From contig CM051029.1 of assembly GCA_027627225.1 (NCBI GenBank), positions 16,141,956 through 16,205,955 of the forward strand: 64,000 bases of DNA, read 5' to 3'. The DNA is from Congeria kusceri (taxonomy: Eukaryota > Mollusca > Bivalvia > Myida > Dreissenidae). The notes beneath the pieces were generated by a model that searched no databases, was not told where the DNA came from, and saw only the letters and a program-made list of their open reading frames with translations. Both the position numbers and the translations under genes were made by a program. This document shows, one piece after another, positions 23,424-35,459 of this stretch (position 1 is its first letter; every line of letters begins with the position of its first letter).

Positions 23424-25688
23424 TTAACCCTTACTGCGCGGGAACCGGGTAAACTCGGGTCCGGGATTTAGTGCAGTACGAACGGGAACTGAGTATACTT
23501 GTTTTCAATAGTGGTCTAATTTTAGTAGTTCCGGGAGTTTCCCCGATTTATGTCATCGGTATTTTTCAGTATTAACCAATGAAAAAAGGTCTTCCCTAAT
23601 TTGAAACGATATGATTGGTCTTTATTTTTTGATTTTATGACGTCGAAATGTAAAATCAACAAGCCTTGAAATTCAGACCAAAACGAGACAAAGAAAATGG
23701 CGGACGTTAGTTTTGATGCAGAACTATTCTTTGGTAATTCGGACAGCGATTGTGATTTTGAGGAATTTGAAGGGTTTGATGAGCAAGATATACGTGATGT
23801 ACAGCCTGGACAATTACCAGAATACGATGCTAACCAGTTTGAAGGCGACAGAGAGTCTCCAAGTGACATGTTAGCAAATTGGTCGTCGAGTGTTGTTGAA
23901 CCTTTGCCTTGGTACCACCATTCGTTGCAGAAAGTGGTTTGTGCGTTGATTTGGAGATCGATTCAGTTCCATTAGACTATTTCTCGTTGTTTCTGAATGA
24001 TGGGGACATGGATCATATTGCATTCGAAACGAATAGGTATTTTGCACAGCAACGAGCCAAAAAGCAGCCGTCTCGTTTTTCGAGAATGAACTCTTGGTAT
24101 GACACTACTGGGCCTGAGAAAATTTCTGGGCATGACCATTGTTATGGGACTCGTTGACAAACCTGCACTCAGCAATTACTGGTCTACTGAAAAGCTGGTC
24201 TGCACTCCAGAGTTCAGCCATATGATGCCACGAGACAGGTTTCTGTCTTTGTTGTCATTTTTGCATTTGGCAGACAACAGGACAGCACCCACTCGTGAAC
24301 AAGAAGGCTTCGATCCGTTGTACAAGGTGTGTATATATTCATAACTAAACACTTTACATGCATATTTTATTTGCCATCTTGAAATAAAAACATACCACAA
24401 GTTTATACATTTATTCTGCATATATGTGTTTACAACAATGTTACATATCTACATTCAAATTTGACACAAGTCACATGAACAAATTATCAGCCTATTTCGA
24501 TAACCGAACGGTACCTAATTATTGTCTCACATTTTGTATGAAATTTTCTTTAAAAATTTTTTACACATAAAGCAACAGATACAATCAGTTCAACAAAGTA
24601 AAACAATAAAGTAACATATTTGTTATTCTGTCGTTTCAGGTGAGGCCCATCTACGACGTGGTAACAGCTCGCTTCAGGAACACGTACACTCCGGATCGCA
24701 ACATCGTGGTGGACGAAGGTATGGTGCCATGGAAGGGACGACTACGGTTCAGACAGTACATCCCAAACAAGCCTGACAGGTTTGGAGTGAAACTCTATGT
24801 GCTAAGTGAAAGCAAGTCAGGCTACATGTGTGACTTTGACATTTACACAGGAGCAGATTACGACCCCGATCCTAATGCCGAGGACAGCGAACTCACCCTC
24901 GGACATTCTTACGGAGTTGTAATGGGCTTGCTAAGGAAGTCCAACCTGCTAAACAAAGGGTACTGTTTGTACACAGACAACTACTACAGTTCCCCTATAC
25001 TGTTTGACAGACTGGCAGCAGAAGACACTGTTTTTGTTGTGTAAGAAAATGAACTTTATATGGAGTATAACCAGTACATATCATAACACACCTGTATTTA
25101 CCTGTAATTACCTTGCATACCTGTTAATAATGAAATAATCAAATCTTTAATAAATAAAAACAAATATTAAACAATTATTTGATGTAATGATGCTCTACAT
25201 AGTAAACTGGGTATTTTGTAATATGCATTGTTCAAGAAAAATGTTGCTACTCTTTACCAATAATGGACAGTCAAAACAATTTACCTGTATTGTTAATTAG
25301 GCAGTATTTTTGTCTATTTTATGTCAAAATTTAACAATTACAAGTTGTTTGTTGTACTCTGACATTGTTTTATTATTTATTAAATAAAAAAGAGAGATTT
25401 CTAATAATAAAGCTAATAAAATCGTTCATTTGTTGAATTTTACCTGTATTTATAAGTTTATCTCACCTGTACTGGTGTAAAAATAACGACAGGTGAAAAC
25501 AAGTTGCGTCAAAATGTCCGTCTTTCAATTACCTACACATATTATATAGGTTTTATATATCAAAGATAAACATATAATGGTGAAAATGAAGGTCAACTAA
25601 CATGACTGTAAAACCAGGAATTCTCCAAAAAATAATCAGTACCAGGCTGCTGATAAGCCAAATACATATTCAGCGCAGTAAGGGTTAA
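23424..25688 (+). mobile_element. piggyBac-family transposon, copy 2
   Basis: Identical in layout to 15130-17394: TTAA at 23424-23427 and 25685-25688, 12-bp inverted ends and a 2,257-bp element. It arose by the segmental duplication and not by transposition, since the flanks are duplicated too. Confidence 0.95.
23697..25044 (+). pseudogene. Broken piggyBac transposase, copy 2
   Basis: Same damaged transposase as the upstream copy. The acidic N-terminus opens at 23697, frame changes fall near 23895-23920 and 24100-24130, and the GT-AG intron spans 24327-24639. The last exon holds the VVDEGMVPWKGR and YTDNYYSS catalytic-core motifs and stops at 25042-25044. The third catalytic Asp and the C-terminal zinc-binding region are missing. 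Since both copies share each lesion, neither can supply transposase. The ends remain intact, so either could in principle be mobilised by a related enzyme elsewhere (inference). Confidence 0.9.
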
Positions 25689-26993
25689 GGATGCTGCATA
25701 CCCAATATGAATACTCTGGGCCTTGCAGTCAGACTTAAGTATTTCCCAAACATTTTTCAAATAATTGAAGACTGATTGATATAATTAAGCATTTGAATTT
25801 GCTTAACCCAATATATTTACATTAGCTGATTGTTGAAACACCCAAATTAAGTAAAACAACCACTACTGGCGCCACGCACGCGTGATGAGTCTTACTGAAC
25901 GCATATGGAAGGAGAATAAATATATGCTATGTTTAGAAATGCCAACTTGATATTGCTGAGTCGAACTGAGTATTTTATTGAACTATACGCTCTAAGAAAA
26001 AAAAAGTATTTCTGCTTTCACCAACACTTGATGCATATTAATACAAAATATTATGCAATTAATGTTTGCTTATCTTTGTAAATTTCACTCGTCGCCGAGT
26101 CAAAATTTAATTTTCTACCGCGTCTAGCTGACAGTGCTCCAGATAAGCTTTTACACTGGGGGTAAATTTACGCGTACTTCTGAAAATTTGGCAGTAAATG
26201 TACACTCTCTCCAGAATTTTCGGGGGTAAATGTACAGTCTGATAACTGAAAGTTAGTTTACATCCAACAAACTTAAGATTATGTGGAAAAAAGAGTATTA
26301 TATTAACAATCCAAATATAATGTAAAGCAACACCATTTGAATACAATAATGTTACAATTAAGACTTCTGAACAATTTAAGACTTGGATTGCTAGCCTTAC
26401 TACTGAACCATGTGCACATTTAAGTAGACAGGCCTGTCAAACCTCACATCTTCTTCTGTCTTCCAGTAAATGTGAGGTAAATCCCTTCAGTAGTTTTTGA
26501 GCAAATGGCCGGACAAGGGAAACTGACAAAGGACAATAACTCCACAAATAATGCAGCTAGAGTTATAAATCTTGAGAACTGCACTCCGCCTAACAACTCT
26601 CTATCCATGTATAAGGGTTTGAAAGTTAAGTTCCCGACAAATCAATAAAAGGCCACAAAAGGAAAATAGACAAACAGGAATAACTAAAAAAAAAAAGGCT
26701 TTGAAAGTATTGCAAGCAATACAGGAGTCCCCTACGGGTGAAAACCCCTACTAATTAAATACCGTCAGATTGCCCTTAATCTTTAGATGTACAAAGTTTC
26801 ATATTCAACTCCCATTTTTCACTGCAGTATTAAGTTGTTGTCTTTTCTATTTTAGTAATATTGACCAGACATTTGAGTTACTTTTTGAGTTATTGCAATA
26901 CTAAACTGACAGAGGGGAATCATATAGTCCATTCAAGTTTCATGATCATATGTTATGTTCTTTTCGAATTATTTCAGTATAAAGTTTATTTCT
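25689..26993. other. AT-rich, mostly featureless (unit 2)
   Basis: Duplicate of 17395-18699. No gene supported. Confidence 0.5.
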
Positions 26994-27874
26994 ATTTTAA
27001 GTAATAGTCTCGTGACTTTTGACCTCTGGTGAAAAATAAAGGGTTGTGTACAATCCTCACTTTGCTCTTTCTATGTATACAAAGTTTCATCAAAGTATCT
27101 TCAGTACTTTTTGAGTTATCGCAGGATCCAGGTTTTGGGGAAGGGGCAGACAGACAGACAGAGACAGACAGATGAACAGACAGACAGACGCACACAGATG
27201 GAGGGCAAACCTACAGTCCAATCTGTGTACCAAGTTTCATGAAGTTTCATGATCATATCTTATGCACTTTTCAAAATATTACAGTATTAAGTTTATTTCT
27301 ATTTTTTTAAGTAACAGTCACGTGACATTTGACCTCTGGTGAAAAAGAAAAGGTCGTGCATAATTCTCACATTGCTGTTGCTACGTATACAAAGTTTCGT
27401 CAAAGTGTCTTCAGTACTTTCCAAATTATCACAGGATCCAGGTTTTGGCGACTGACGGACGTACGGACAGACATACGGACGAACGGACAGAACAACACAC
27501 AGACAGATGGCAAAAACCTATAGTTCAATCTCTGTACCAAGTTTCATGGTCATATCTTATGTCCATTTCGAATTATTACAGTAATTAGTTTATTTCAATT
27601 TTTAGTAACTGTCACGTGACCTTTGACCTCTGGTGAAAAAAAAATCCTCACATTGTCACATTGCTTTTTATATGTATACCCAGCTTCATCAAAATAAGTT
27701 CAGTACTTTTTGAGTTATTGCAGGAACCAGGTTTGGGGACAGACAGACAGACGGATGGACAAGCATACGGACAAACAGATAGAGAGACACACAGACGGAT
27801 GGCAAACCTATAGTTCAATCTTTAACAGACGGACGATCGGATGGAAGGCAAACCTATAGTCTCCTCTGGTGAAA
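26994..27874 (+). repeat. ~300-bp tandem repeat with CAGA/GACA runs (unit 2)
   Basis: Duplicate of 18700-19580. Contains one of the two substitutions seen between the units (C at 27657). Confidence 0.8.
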
Positions 27875-28271
27875 CACCAGTGGGGGCCTTATAATGCAGC
27901 TAGAGTTATAATTCTTAACACTGGACTCACTTTAAAAACCATCTATCCATGCATGAAGTTTGAGATCAAGCCCTTCAGTAGTTTTTGAGAAAATGGCCGA
28001 ACAAGAAAAACTGACAAAGGGGAATAACTCCATTCATGTTTTGAAGAAATGCTCAGCTCAATTAACAGGCGCACAACAAACAGACTGATATGATTTCTCA
28101 ATACCAAAGTGGCATAATTGAGACAGAGGAGGGGGGCGGGACAATTCATACAGAACCCAACATTAATTGGTCCCTGTATGGCCACTATACAAAGCAGGAA
28201 TTGCAACCAACAAATCGGTGTCAATACTATGTTAAAATTCAGTTTCACATAAGATTTTCATAATGGTCAAA

Positions 28272-29429
28272 AGTGCTCACCTGAGTACTGACAATGATGG
28301 ATACCTTTTCATTATAGCAGTTACACAATCTAGCCTATTTCCAGACTTTTATATTTTGGTCATACATTACTGTTTAAGTTTGTTAAAGCCACAGTCCATA
28401 GAATATAATCCACGACATCTAAAATTGGCATTAGTTTTAATGAAATAATCTACTGACAATGATGGGTACCTTTTAATTTTATCAGTTACTCAATGTAGCC
28501 GATTTCCAAACTTTTATATTTTGGTCATACATAACTGTTCAAATTTGTTAAAGGGACCTGTTCACTGATAAGACGAAAACACATTTTTTCAACTTTTTGT
28601 CACAGATTCCAAAACTTAAAGAACAGTGTATACAAGGGAGCAAAACAACACTACGGACATAGAAATATACCGTAAATACCATTTCATTTATGCATAATCA
28701 TCAGTGAAAAATGATAAAATTATAAAGCGTCTGTATTAAATGCTAAACGATGGAATAATTTGGAGGGTTTCTGTTGTTTTCGTTGAAATGGTTGACAACA
28801 CGTGGATCACTTACATAAATTAAATAATGCCGTATGAAATATAAAAATCAAAATGGCCGAGTGGTTAAGATTATAGCCTTTTAATCTGGAGATTCCAGGT
28901 TCGAACCCCGTGGGGAACAATTTTTTTCTTTTCTTTATATTTTAAATCCTTTTGTTGTTATTATACTTGAGCTTTTTAGTTCCGATGCTTAAATTTGTCA
29001 AGTTAAGACGTTTAATGGCATACTTCAAAAAATGCAAAACTGTGTGAACAAGTCCCTTTATAGTCGCAGTCCATATAGTTCACTACATCTTCAATTGGCA
29101 TTATTTCTAACGAACGTTAATGACGTTTACTTGACTTAAAACTGTTTCTTATTCACCAGCTATTGCAAACAGAAACTATACGATAAAAATTTACAAAAAT
29201 GTTATTACTTTATCAATTTCAATGCGGTTTTTTGTATTTTGATTGGTAAGATGTGCATAAGAAAGGATTTGTGCAAAATTTAATGTCTATTACATATTTC
29301 TGGACTGCTGCTGTAAGACTGGATAAAAATTGTAATCGCTATTGCCACTGCAAGGCATTATGTAGCCAAAAAAATACAATGCAGGTCAAGTCCCTGTAAC
29401 AATGTGTGCTCAGGTGAGCTAATAAGCAC
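28272..29429. mobile_element. Composite element bounded by GCTCACCTGAG / CTCAGGTGAGC (unit 2)
   Basis: Duplicate of 19978-21135 with the same nested content. Confidence 0.55.
28550..29060 (+). mobile_element. TIR element with internal tRNA-like Pol III cassette (unit 2)
   Basis: Duplicate of 20256-20766. A box at 28854-28864, B box at 28898-28907, T-run just after. Carries the second substitution (T at 28961). Confidence 0.8.
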
Positions 29430-29793
29430 ATGAAGATTGTTCAATAAACTATCATTTGCTATTGAATGAGTGTCATGCTCTATGTTTTTTTACAATTGGA
29501 ACAATAAATTGTTAGCTGACAAAAAATATCATTTTTAACCTTACATTTTGATGTTGTCTAGATGGTAATGTTTCTCAATTTTACATATCACGATAAAGCA
29601 GTGGTCGAAGTAAGCACCAGCCCATAAGCCGTGCACTGGTAATATTTGAACCGGGCTCGCTCTGATTCTCAGTTATATAGGCAGTCTTGTCGAGTTTTCT
29701 TGCTGTCAAGTAATATACAGGAAGTTACCTAATTGTCAATTGGATGACTGTAAGGAAGAAACAAAATTAATTTAGGTTAAGATAGTGTAGTGA

Positions 29794-29960
29794 TTGGCCT
29801 ATACGGCACTTCCAACAGCCTTGCTGTTGGACTAAAAAAAAGACGGTGGGGCTAGCTCTTTAGCCACGGGGTTAGTGTCCGCCTCTTTCCCAGAGGATCC
29901 TGGAGCAATCTTCCACAGTTGCTCAAGACTTTTTCACTGACTTTTTTAATGACTCTGTGG
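29794..29960 (+). repeat. tRNA-like dispersed repeat remnant
   Basis: CACTTCCAACAGCCTTGCTG, GGGCTAGCTCTTTAGC and GTCCGCCTCTTTCCCAGAGG resemble a D-arm and anticodon arm (CCTC/GAGG stem). No B box follows. The same module occurs reversed at 42035-42105 (GAGCTAGCCCAACAGCAAGA). Confidence 0.5.
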
Positions 29961-31436
29961 AGTTTGGGTATAACGGGAATATTCATGCTTATTCAAATGA
30001 TGAATATTCATGTACTATTTAGGTGGTGAATTGATAACTTGAATAAGGTATAACCACAAGGGAGGTAACTGCGTATGACGCTGTTTACTGCTTGGCAGAG
30101 AAGTTGTCACAGTTACTGGTCGTTTTGTAGGGTGTTTTTTACAGCGATTCTATAGACTTTTACATTGATTGAAGTAAATTCTCGCTAATCAATAATAAAA
30201 GTTAATACATTAAAGCTTTGGTGCACCAGCGTTTTTTTTCCACAAAATTTGAATGCAAAACCTAGACATTTCCAGAATAAAAATTCATTTCACTTTTTTT
30301 TCCATCAAAATGTTTTGCTCCATTCCAATTGTGGTATTATTTTAAATGGCAAACTATTTGTCTTTATGATGCAATTCGTTTCAAAACAATAAAAAGCTGT
30401 AATCTATCAATAATTCATAGATAACTAAATGAGGAAATAATTGTACATGTATATCCAAGATGGCGGCACCCATGTTGGTATTGTTCATTACTGTAATAAC
30501 TTATTATTTATGTGTATTCCCTGAGATAAACATAAGAAATTTTGTTTAATTGATGGACTGCTTGACAATTTGATAATGTCTATTGGAGATTAAATGAAAA
30601 CAACATGTTCCATGTTGATAAAAAAAAGCATCTAAAATTGTTGTTTATTGTCATGGGCTGACTAAAATGCAAAATCTACATGCACGACTATGAAAATAAT
30701 ATTAATACCCAAGAATAAGGCTTGCATTTTTAAAACATACAATAATTACTCAATATAATATGTGTATAATATAAAACACCTTCTTAGATTACAATAAGAA
30801 GACAATATAATGCATGTACATGCGTAAATTAAGCTTACAAATTAATGGCTTTCCATATTACTTCTATATCATTGTTCATAAATAGTTCATAACAAATAAT
30901 AAATAATACAGGTATTAAAAAATATTCTTTCTTTCTGAACAATATTTGCCTGCTTGATGAAAATGACTATAAATGTTTCAATAACATACTGACTCTCAGT
31001 GAAGGTGATCATCAAATTTATAATATATTAATTGTTACATAAAGTTAAGAATATTGAAAAATTTAAGAATTTTTTCAAATAAGTCATTTATAAGGTTTTT
31101 CTTTTATTACTGCCATAAAAACAAACACATCTAGAGGATTATACTTATTTTGTATATAGATATTTAAATAACTTAAAGGTTCTAGAATATGGCATTGACA
31201 ATATTTTTTTTATAGCTATGTAGTATTAAATACTGACTTTAGTTTACTTAAATGTTAAATTTAATATGTTGCAGAGTTACAACATCTATAAAAGATCTTT
31301 ACAAAGGACAAAAAAAGAAAACTAACCTAAAAGTAAGGTTGCCGACAATTCAACAAACAAATCTACAATAAACGCCATCCAAATCATCACATTCAAATAG
31401 ATAAATATTTCAATTAATTGAGTGGTTTTTCATTTA
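29961..31436. other. Intergenic, nothing recognised
   Basis: AT-rich. CCAAGATGGCGGC at 30457 resembles a YY1-type site, but no gene start is evident next to it. Confidence 0.5.
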
Positions 31437-31718
31437 TAATATAATTGAGGCGTGCCGTGGGCAAACAAGGCTTAATACATGTGCGTTAAGTGTCGTCCCC
31501 GATTAGCCAGTGCAGTCTGCACAGTCTAATCCCAGACAACACTTTACGCCTACAGTGGATTTATGTTAAGGAGAGACTTCATCATTGAAACAGAAAACAC
31601 CATATAAGTAGAAGGTGTCGTCCCAGATAAGCCTGTGCAGACTTCACAGTCTAATCCGGGACAACACTTAGGCCTGCATTAAGCCTGGTTTTCCCACGAC
31701 ATGCCTCAATTATATTAT
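31437..31718. mobile_element. Fold-back MITE
   Basis: Two ~110-bp inverted arms. The left begins AATATAATTGAGGCGTG and the right ends CATGCCTCAATTATATT. Each arm contains GTGTCGTCCC and a (C/G)AGTCTGCACAG(G/T)CTAATC-like stem, so each arm folds on itself as well. About 60 bp separate the arms. I associate this family with Dreissena genomes (from memory). Confidence 0.8.
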
Positions 31719-32068
31719 TTGTGGTGCTGTTTAAATTAAAATAGCTCAAAGTTCAGCTTCAAATGTTAATATGTGTTTTAACATCATTATTTAACCATTT
31801 TTTCATGGTTTTCTGAAAAATAAATCATGACAGTACAATTTAGTTTTAAGGTTCTTTGTTTTATATTTTAAATGTCCTAATATATATGCGCAAAATTTCA
31901 TCTACCTATCATATGTAGAAAAAAATAGGTGGTTATCGCTACTGTATAGAATATAAACCGGGAAACTGACCGATATATGCCATGTTCTAGTACAAATTAA
32001 CAGCTATTAATGTTGTTGTTTCTGTGTAAAAATATGTCTTTGATACTTAAAATAATTTGTCATATTGC
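31719..32068. other. Intergenic, nothing recognised
   Basis: AT-rich, no signal. Confidence 0.5.
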
Positions 32069-33392
32069 CAGTCTTCACGAATAAGTTTTAAAAGCAGTGG
32101 ACCGTCGGTCCACCAAACCAGCTAAATCAACTGGACCGTACAACAATTTAGTGGACCACAATTTGTTTGTAGATTTTCATTCACTCTTACGTATATATAC
32201 AGCATCAATGATTTTATTAAAAAAATAAAATGAAAGCAATTATGGTTTTCAGACTTTAATTCTAACATGAATCATGTATTTATTACATTCACTCTCAATA
32301 AAAATATGGCAAAATATTAATACATGATCGCCAGTTAAATCAAATACCAGGTGTATACCAGGCCTATTTGAGTTCAGTACTGGCCCAAATGGCCGAGCTG
32401 GTACCTGGGATGAAATTTACTCGAATGCGCAGATCAAATGGAAACTGCTCCGCTCGCTAGGATTGCAGAACATGGACTCCCTAATCCTAAAGAGTTGGGG
32501 TCCCAGTAATTGTTACCAAAGCCCCCCATCCCCACCCACTCCTTTAACTATAAATGCTTTGAGTCCAAAAATTTTTTTTTTTTAATCCATTGTTGAGTAA
32601 TAAAACATTTTTACTTTCACTGACTTAACTTTTAGTCTTTGGGTGTAATCAGTGTATAGTTATACTTTTGTATAGCTCGTTCATTAGAAAACACACGTAA
32701 GTCATAGCAATATTTTCATTTAAAACAAATGAAGACGTACCTTTGACATTACACACTAAATTTCTATGCGATCGGCAAACACAATTTGTCAACATCCCAT
32801 TTCGTATTGTAAGCAAACATTTTGCAAACAATAATATTCTGACTTATTTTAGTATGTAGAATTTTATTTATTATGTGGGTGTTACAAACACGCAGGTAAC
32901 AACATGCACGAAAATGTGTTACAAATTTCTTCACCTTTACCAACAATGACGGGGTGATAAACATTCTATCAACTACACTCATCTACATATTGGAAATTTA
33001 ATGCATTCTCATTGGCTGACTAGGTGACTGTAGTAAATCTAGCTCCTCCTGCTGACAGATTTTATCGATAATTGACATGCTAATGCAGAAGGAGTGTGTT
33101 TATTGCCGAGTAGGCGTTCTTTGTTTTAGAAAAACAAGCATACGCAAGCGCAAATGGTTGCGAATTTGACACTGAATTTTATGGCGTCTTTCGTAAAAGT
33201 ATGCATCCAAATAAGTCGATTTTAGCTTTACCAAAAATTATTGGCTGAACATTTTTAGGGATTTCTGGTATCAAAATTATTAAGGGAAATTTCTTAGCTG
33301 GACCGCCGGTCCAGTTTACTTGAAACTTTTGGTGGACCGAGCGAAAATTTGGTGGACTCAGTCAACGGTCCACCGCTTAACGTCGAAGACTG
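32069..33392. mobile_element. Non-autonomous TIR element with GGTCCACC ends
   Basis: The left end CAGTCTTCACG...GCAGTGGACCGTCGGTCCACC is matched in reverse by CGGTCCACCGCTTAACGTCGAAGACTG at the right. A subterminal GGTCCA(C/G) motif repeats several times on each side (32100-32160 and 33298-33375), typical of transposase-binding subterminal repeats. The interior is AT-rich without a convincing open frame. Superfamily undetermined; no target duplication identified. Confidence 0.7.
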
Positions 33393-34493
33393 AATTGCAG
33401 AAACTTACAAAATTCATTAAAGACCGCCAGTTCTTGCAAGCATTGATAGTTGAACACTTGGAACAAGTTTTTGGACATGTTTTGTTCAATGCCCATTTTG
33501 TCTTCTTCAGGGTCATTTAAAAGAAAATATCATGAAAATTACACCTTTTGACCTATTCTGAAAAAATAAACTGTTTTGAACTTGTGAATGAATGTTCTGT
33601 TTGATGGATTACACTTTTTCAATGAAATCCTTTCCTAACAAATAGTTGGTTATCCTAGCACAAAAAGTTAGGCCCTGTGCCAGCTAAATATTGAGCTACT
33701 TTTTATATGGGCAACATTGGGCTGGAGGGCCCAACCGCCGAAGGACCAAAACTGTGGTGGAAGTTTCTCCCTATATGTCTATAGAGTAGCGACAGGATTT
33801 TCGTCGCTACTTTTGAACTCGGCAAAAATATACTCATCATTAAAATTTTGCAATAAAATTTACATACCATTATTCCACATGAATGTCCAGTATAAATTTA
33901 TATTGTAATACATCCATTTTCATTGCATTTGCGATTTAAATCAACACACTACCACAAACGACACAACACACGCTTTACCTCGCTGTGTACTGATCAACTG
34001 ATAAGTCGCCTCCGCTATATCGCTGCAGAATCATGTACTGCGGGAAATGGCAGGTGGCATTCGGCAAAGAGAAGTCGCATTAACAAAATGTCCTCTTACC
34101 AATTCAGTAAGGGATTTTGTGACAAACTGTTTTTCTTGTGTTCATTATTTGTATACATAAACAACCAACCAATAAAATAATTTGTATTCTTCAATGGACC
34201 GACACGTTCACCTGAAAAATATTGATATGTTCTCAAACAAAGAAGTATACATAGAACAATACACATAACCATTACTATAACCATGAAGTGATACGAATTC
34301 TACTGGTTTGTAGAAACAAGTGCAGTACCTAGGGGGTTCATATTATACTCATTACTGGTATTGTGTATATCTGGTACTTAAGACGAATATGAAAAAAAAG
34401 TAATTTCGTATACATAGTTACTAAATGGAGTCTCCTATACACAGCAACGCATTGCTAAATCGACTGAGAATGATAATGGTTTGCTTAAAATGT
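33393..34493. other. Intergenic, nothing recognised
   Basis: Several 60-85-codon frames occur by chance. None shows coding character. Confidence 0.5.
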
Positions 34494-34780
34494 TCAGAAA
34501 TAAGTCAGCTTTTTAAGACACGGACGATTCCTGGGTAGGTCGTTTCGGTCCATACCTGCCGTAAGAAGGTGCTCCAAGACGGAGAGCCTTATACACGTTT
34601 CACCATTTGCAATGCGCACAATGGATTCGTCCGTTACTCGTTTAATCAATGAGCGCGGATAGCAGTACATGACCGCTAACGCCAGTTGTCCAGATCTACC
34701 TGCCCGACCAGTCTCTTGCCAGTGGGCGAGAGGACTACTTGGGCAACCCCAGTGGATTACAAGTTCAATATTACAAGACT
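34494..34780 (-). pseudogene. RecQ-like DNA helicase C-terminal fragment
   Basis: The minus frame reads VIHWGCPSSPLAHWQETGRA followed by GRSGQ. This matches the end of the RecQ helicase core: an IHWG-type strand, then motif VI (QxxGRAGR.G) with its arginine finger, at about 34686-34760. It continues roughly 60 residues (TCIRLSVLEHLLTAGMDRND) and stops at 34494. All upstream helicase motifs (Walker A, DEAH) are missing. They would have to lie at higher coordinates, where the DUF6589-like exon sits on the other strand. RecQ proteins unwind DNA 3'-5'. RecQ-like fragments are numerous in bivalve genomes and may belong to mobile elements (inference). Confidence 0.65.
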
Positions 34781-35459
34781 TGATATGGAATCGGACTGTC
34801 AACCTTTCCGGTGGAAGGGGAAAGAATGTGGAAGCCGACCTGGTCAATGAGTTCCTTAATAAGGAATTTAAAGGTATTATTATTATTATTATTATTATTT
34901 ATTTTCATTATTATTATTATTATTATTATCATTATTATTATTATTGTTATTATCATCATCATCATCATCATCATCATTATTATTATTATTATCATTATTG
35001 TTATTATTATTATTATGCTGACATTGCAACTACGATGATAATAGATTCTTTAACTAAATTTCATTTTTCTATTCTTTCACAGAAAGTCTGCGCTCTGTAG
35101 GACCCCACCTAACAGAGCGCACCGTAGAGCGCCACGGTAAGCTCATGGATGGCGTGGGCAAGGTACTGGATGAAGTGTATGGCGAATTAACTGAGATTCC
35201 AGCTGAAACTTCATCCAGAAAAGAACATAAACGAAAGAGTGATTTGTTTGCGATGACGGCCTTGTTGAAACCGGAGCATCTGACAAGACATTCCAATGAA
35301 CGATTCTACCAATCTTTTCCGAATATAAGGAACAACATGAACATTGACGCTTCTAAGTTTAAAGCAAAACTGTCGAATCTTTCTAAACGGCTCGACTCCT
35401 ACAGGCAACGAAAAGCTAAGACCGAAAATATACTGTTCATTGCCACTGCCCTCGGCTGA
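34777..35459 (+). pseudogene. DUF6589-like protein, C-terminal fragment in two exons
   Basis: Exon 34777-34873 encodes DLIWNRTVNLSGGRGKNVEA and on to NEFK. Exon 35083-35459 encodes SLRSVGPHLTERTVERHGKL onward and stops after ATALG. A GT donor (34874) and a TTTCACAG acceptor (35082) join them in phase 1, restoring a Glu codon. The pattern W/Y-NR-VNL-GG-G-N followed by -DL--E--N-EFK matches my recollection of the DUF6589 C-terminus, a family repeated across mollusc and cnidarian genomes with no established function. The 209-bp intron is mostly an ATT/ATC microsatellite. The N-terminal majority is absent. It starts exactly where the opposing RecQ fragment begins, suggesting a truncated or composite mobile unit. 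Confidence 0.6.
34875..35017. repeat. (ATT)n/(ATC)n microsatellite in an intron
   Basis: About 140 bases of trinucleotide repeats directly after the splice donor at 34874. It creates poly-Ile and poly-Tyr/His frames that are not genes. Confidence 0.95.

Larger units (their letters stand above)
21497..29793 (+). repeat. Tandem duplication unit 2 (8,294 bp plus shared TGA)
   Basis: Second direct copy of 13203-21496. It ends at TGA (29791-29793), after which TTGGCCTATACGG is unique. Both copies carry the same broken transposase frameshifts, so the piggyBac decay predates the duplication. Identity this high means either a very recent event or an assembly duplication. Confidence 0.97.

Noticed and set aside
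13203..29793. Two tandem copies of a large LTR retrotransposon sharing an LTR
   Set aside because: There is no gag/pol coding, PBS or terminal repeat at the unit edges. The unit is a mix of unrelated repeats, so segmental duplication fits better.
34811..35038. Hydrophobic poly-Ile membrane protein
   Set aside because: Pure microsatellite translation.
34669..35100. 143-codon plus frame running through poly-Ile/His/Tyr
   Set aside because: Its middle is the intronic ATT/ATC microsatellite after a splice donor. Only the part from about 34777 to 34873 is kept as an exon.
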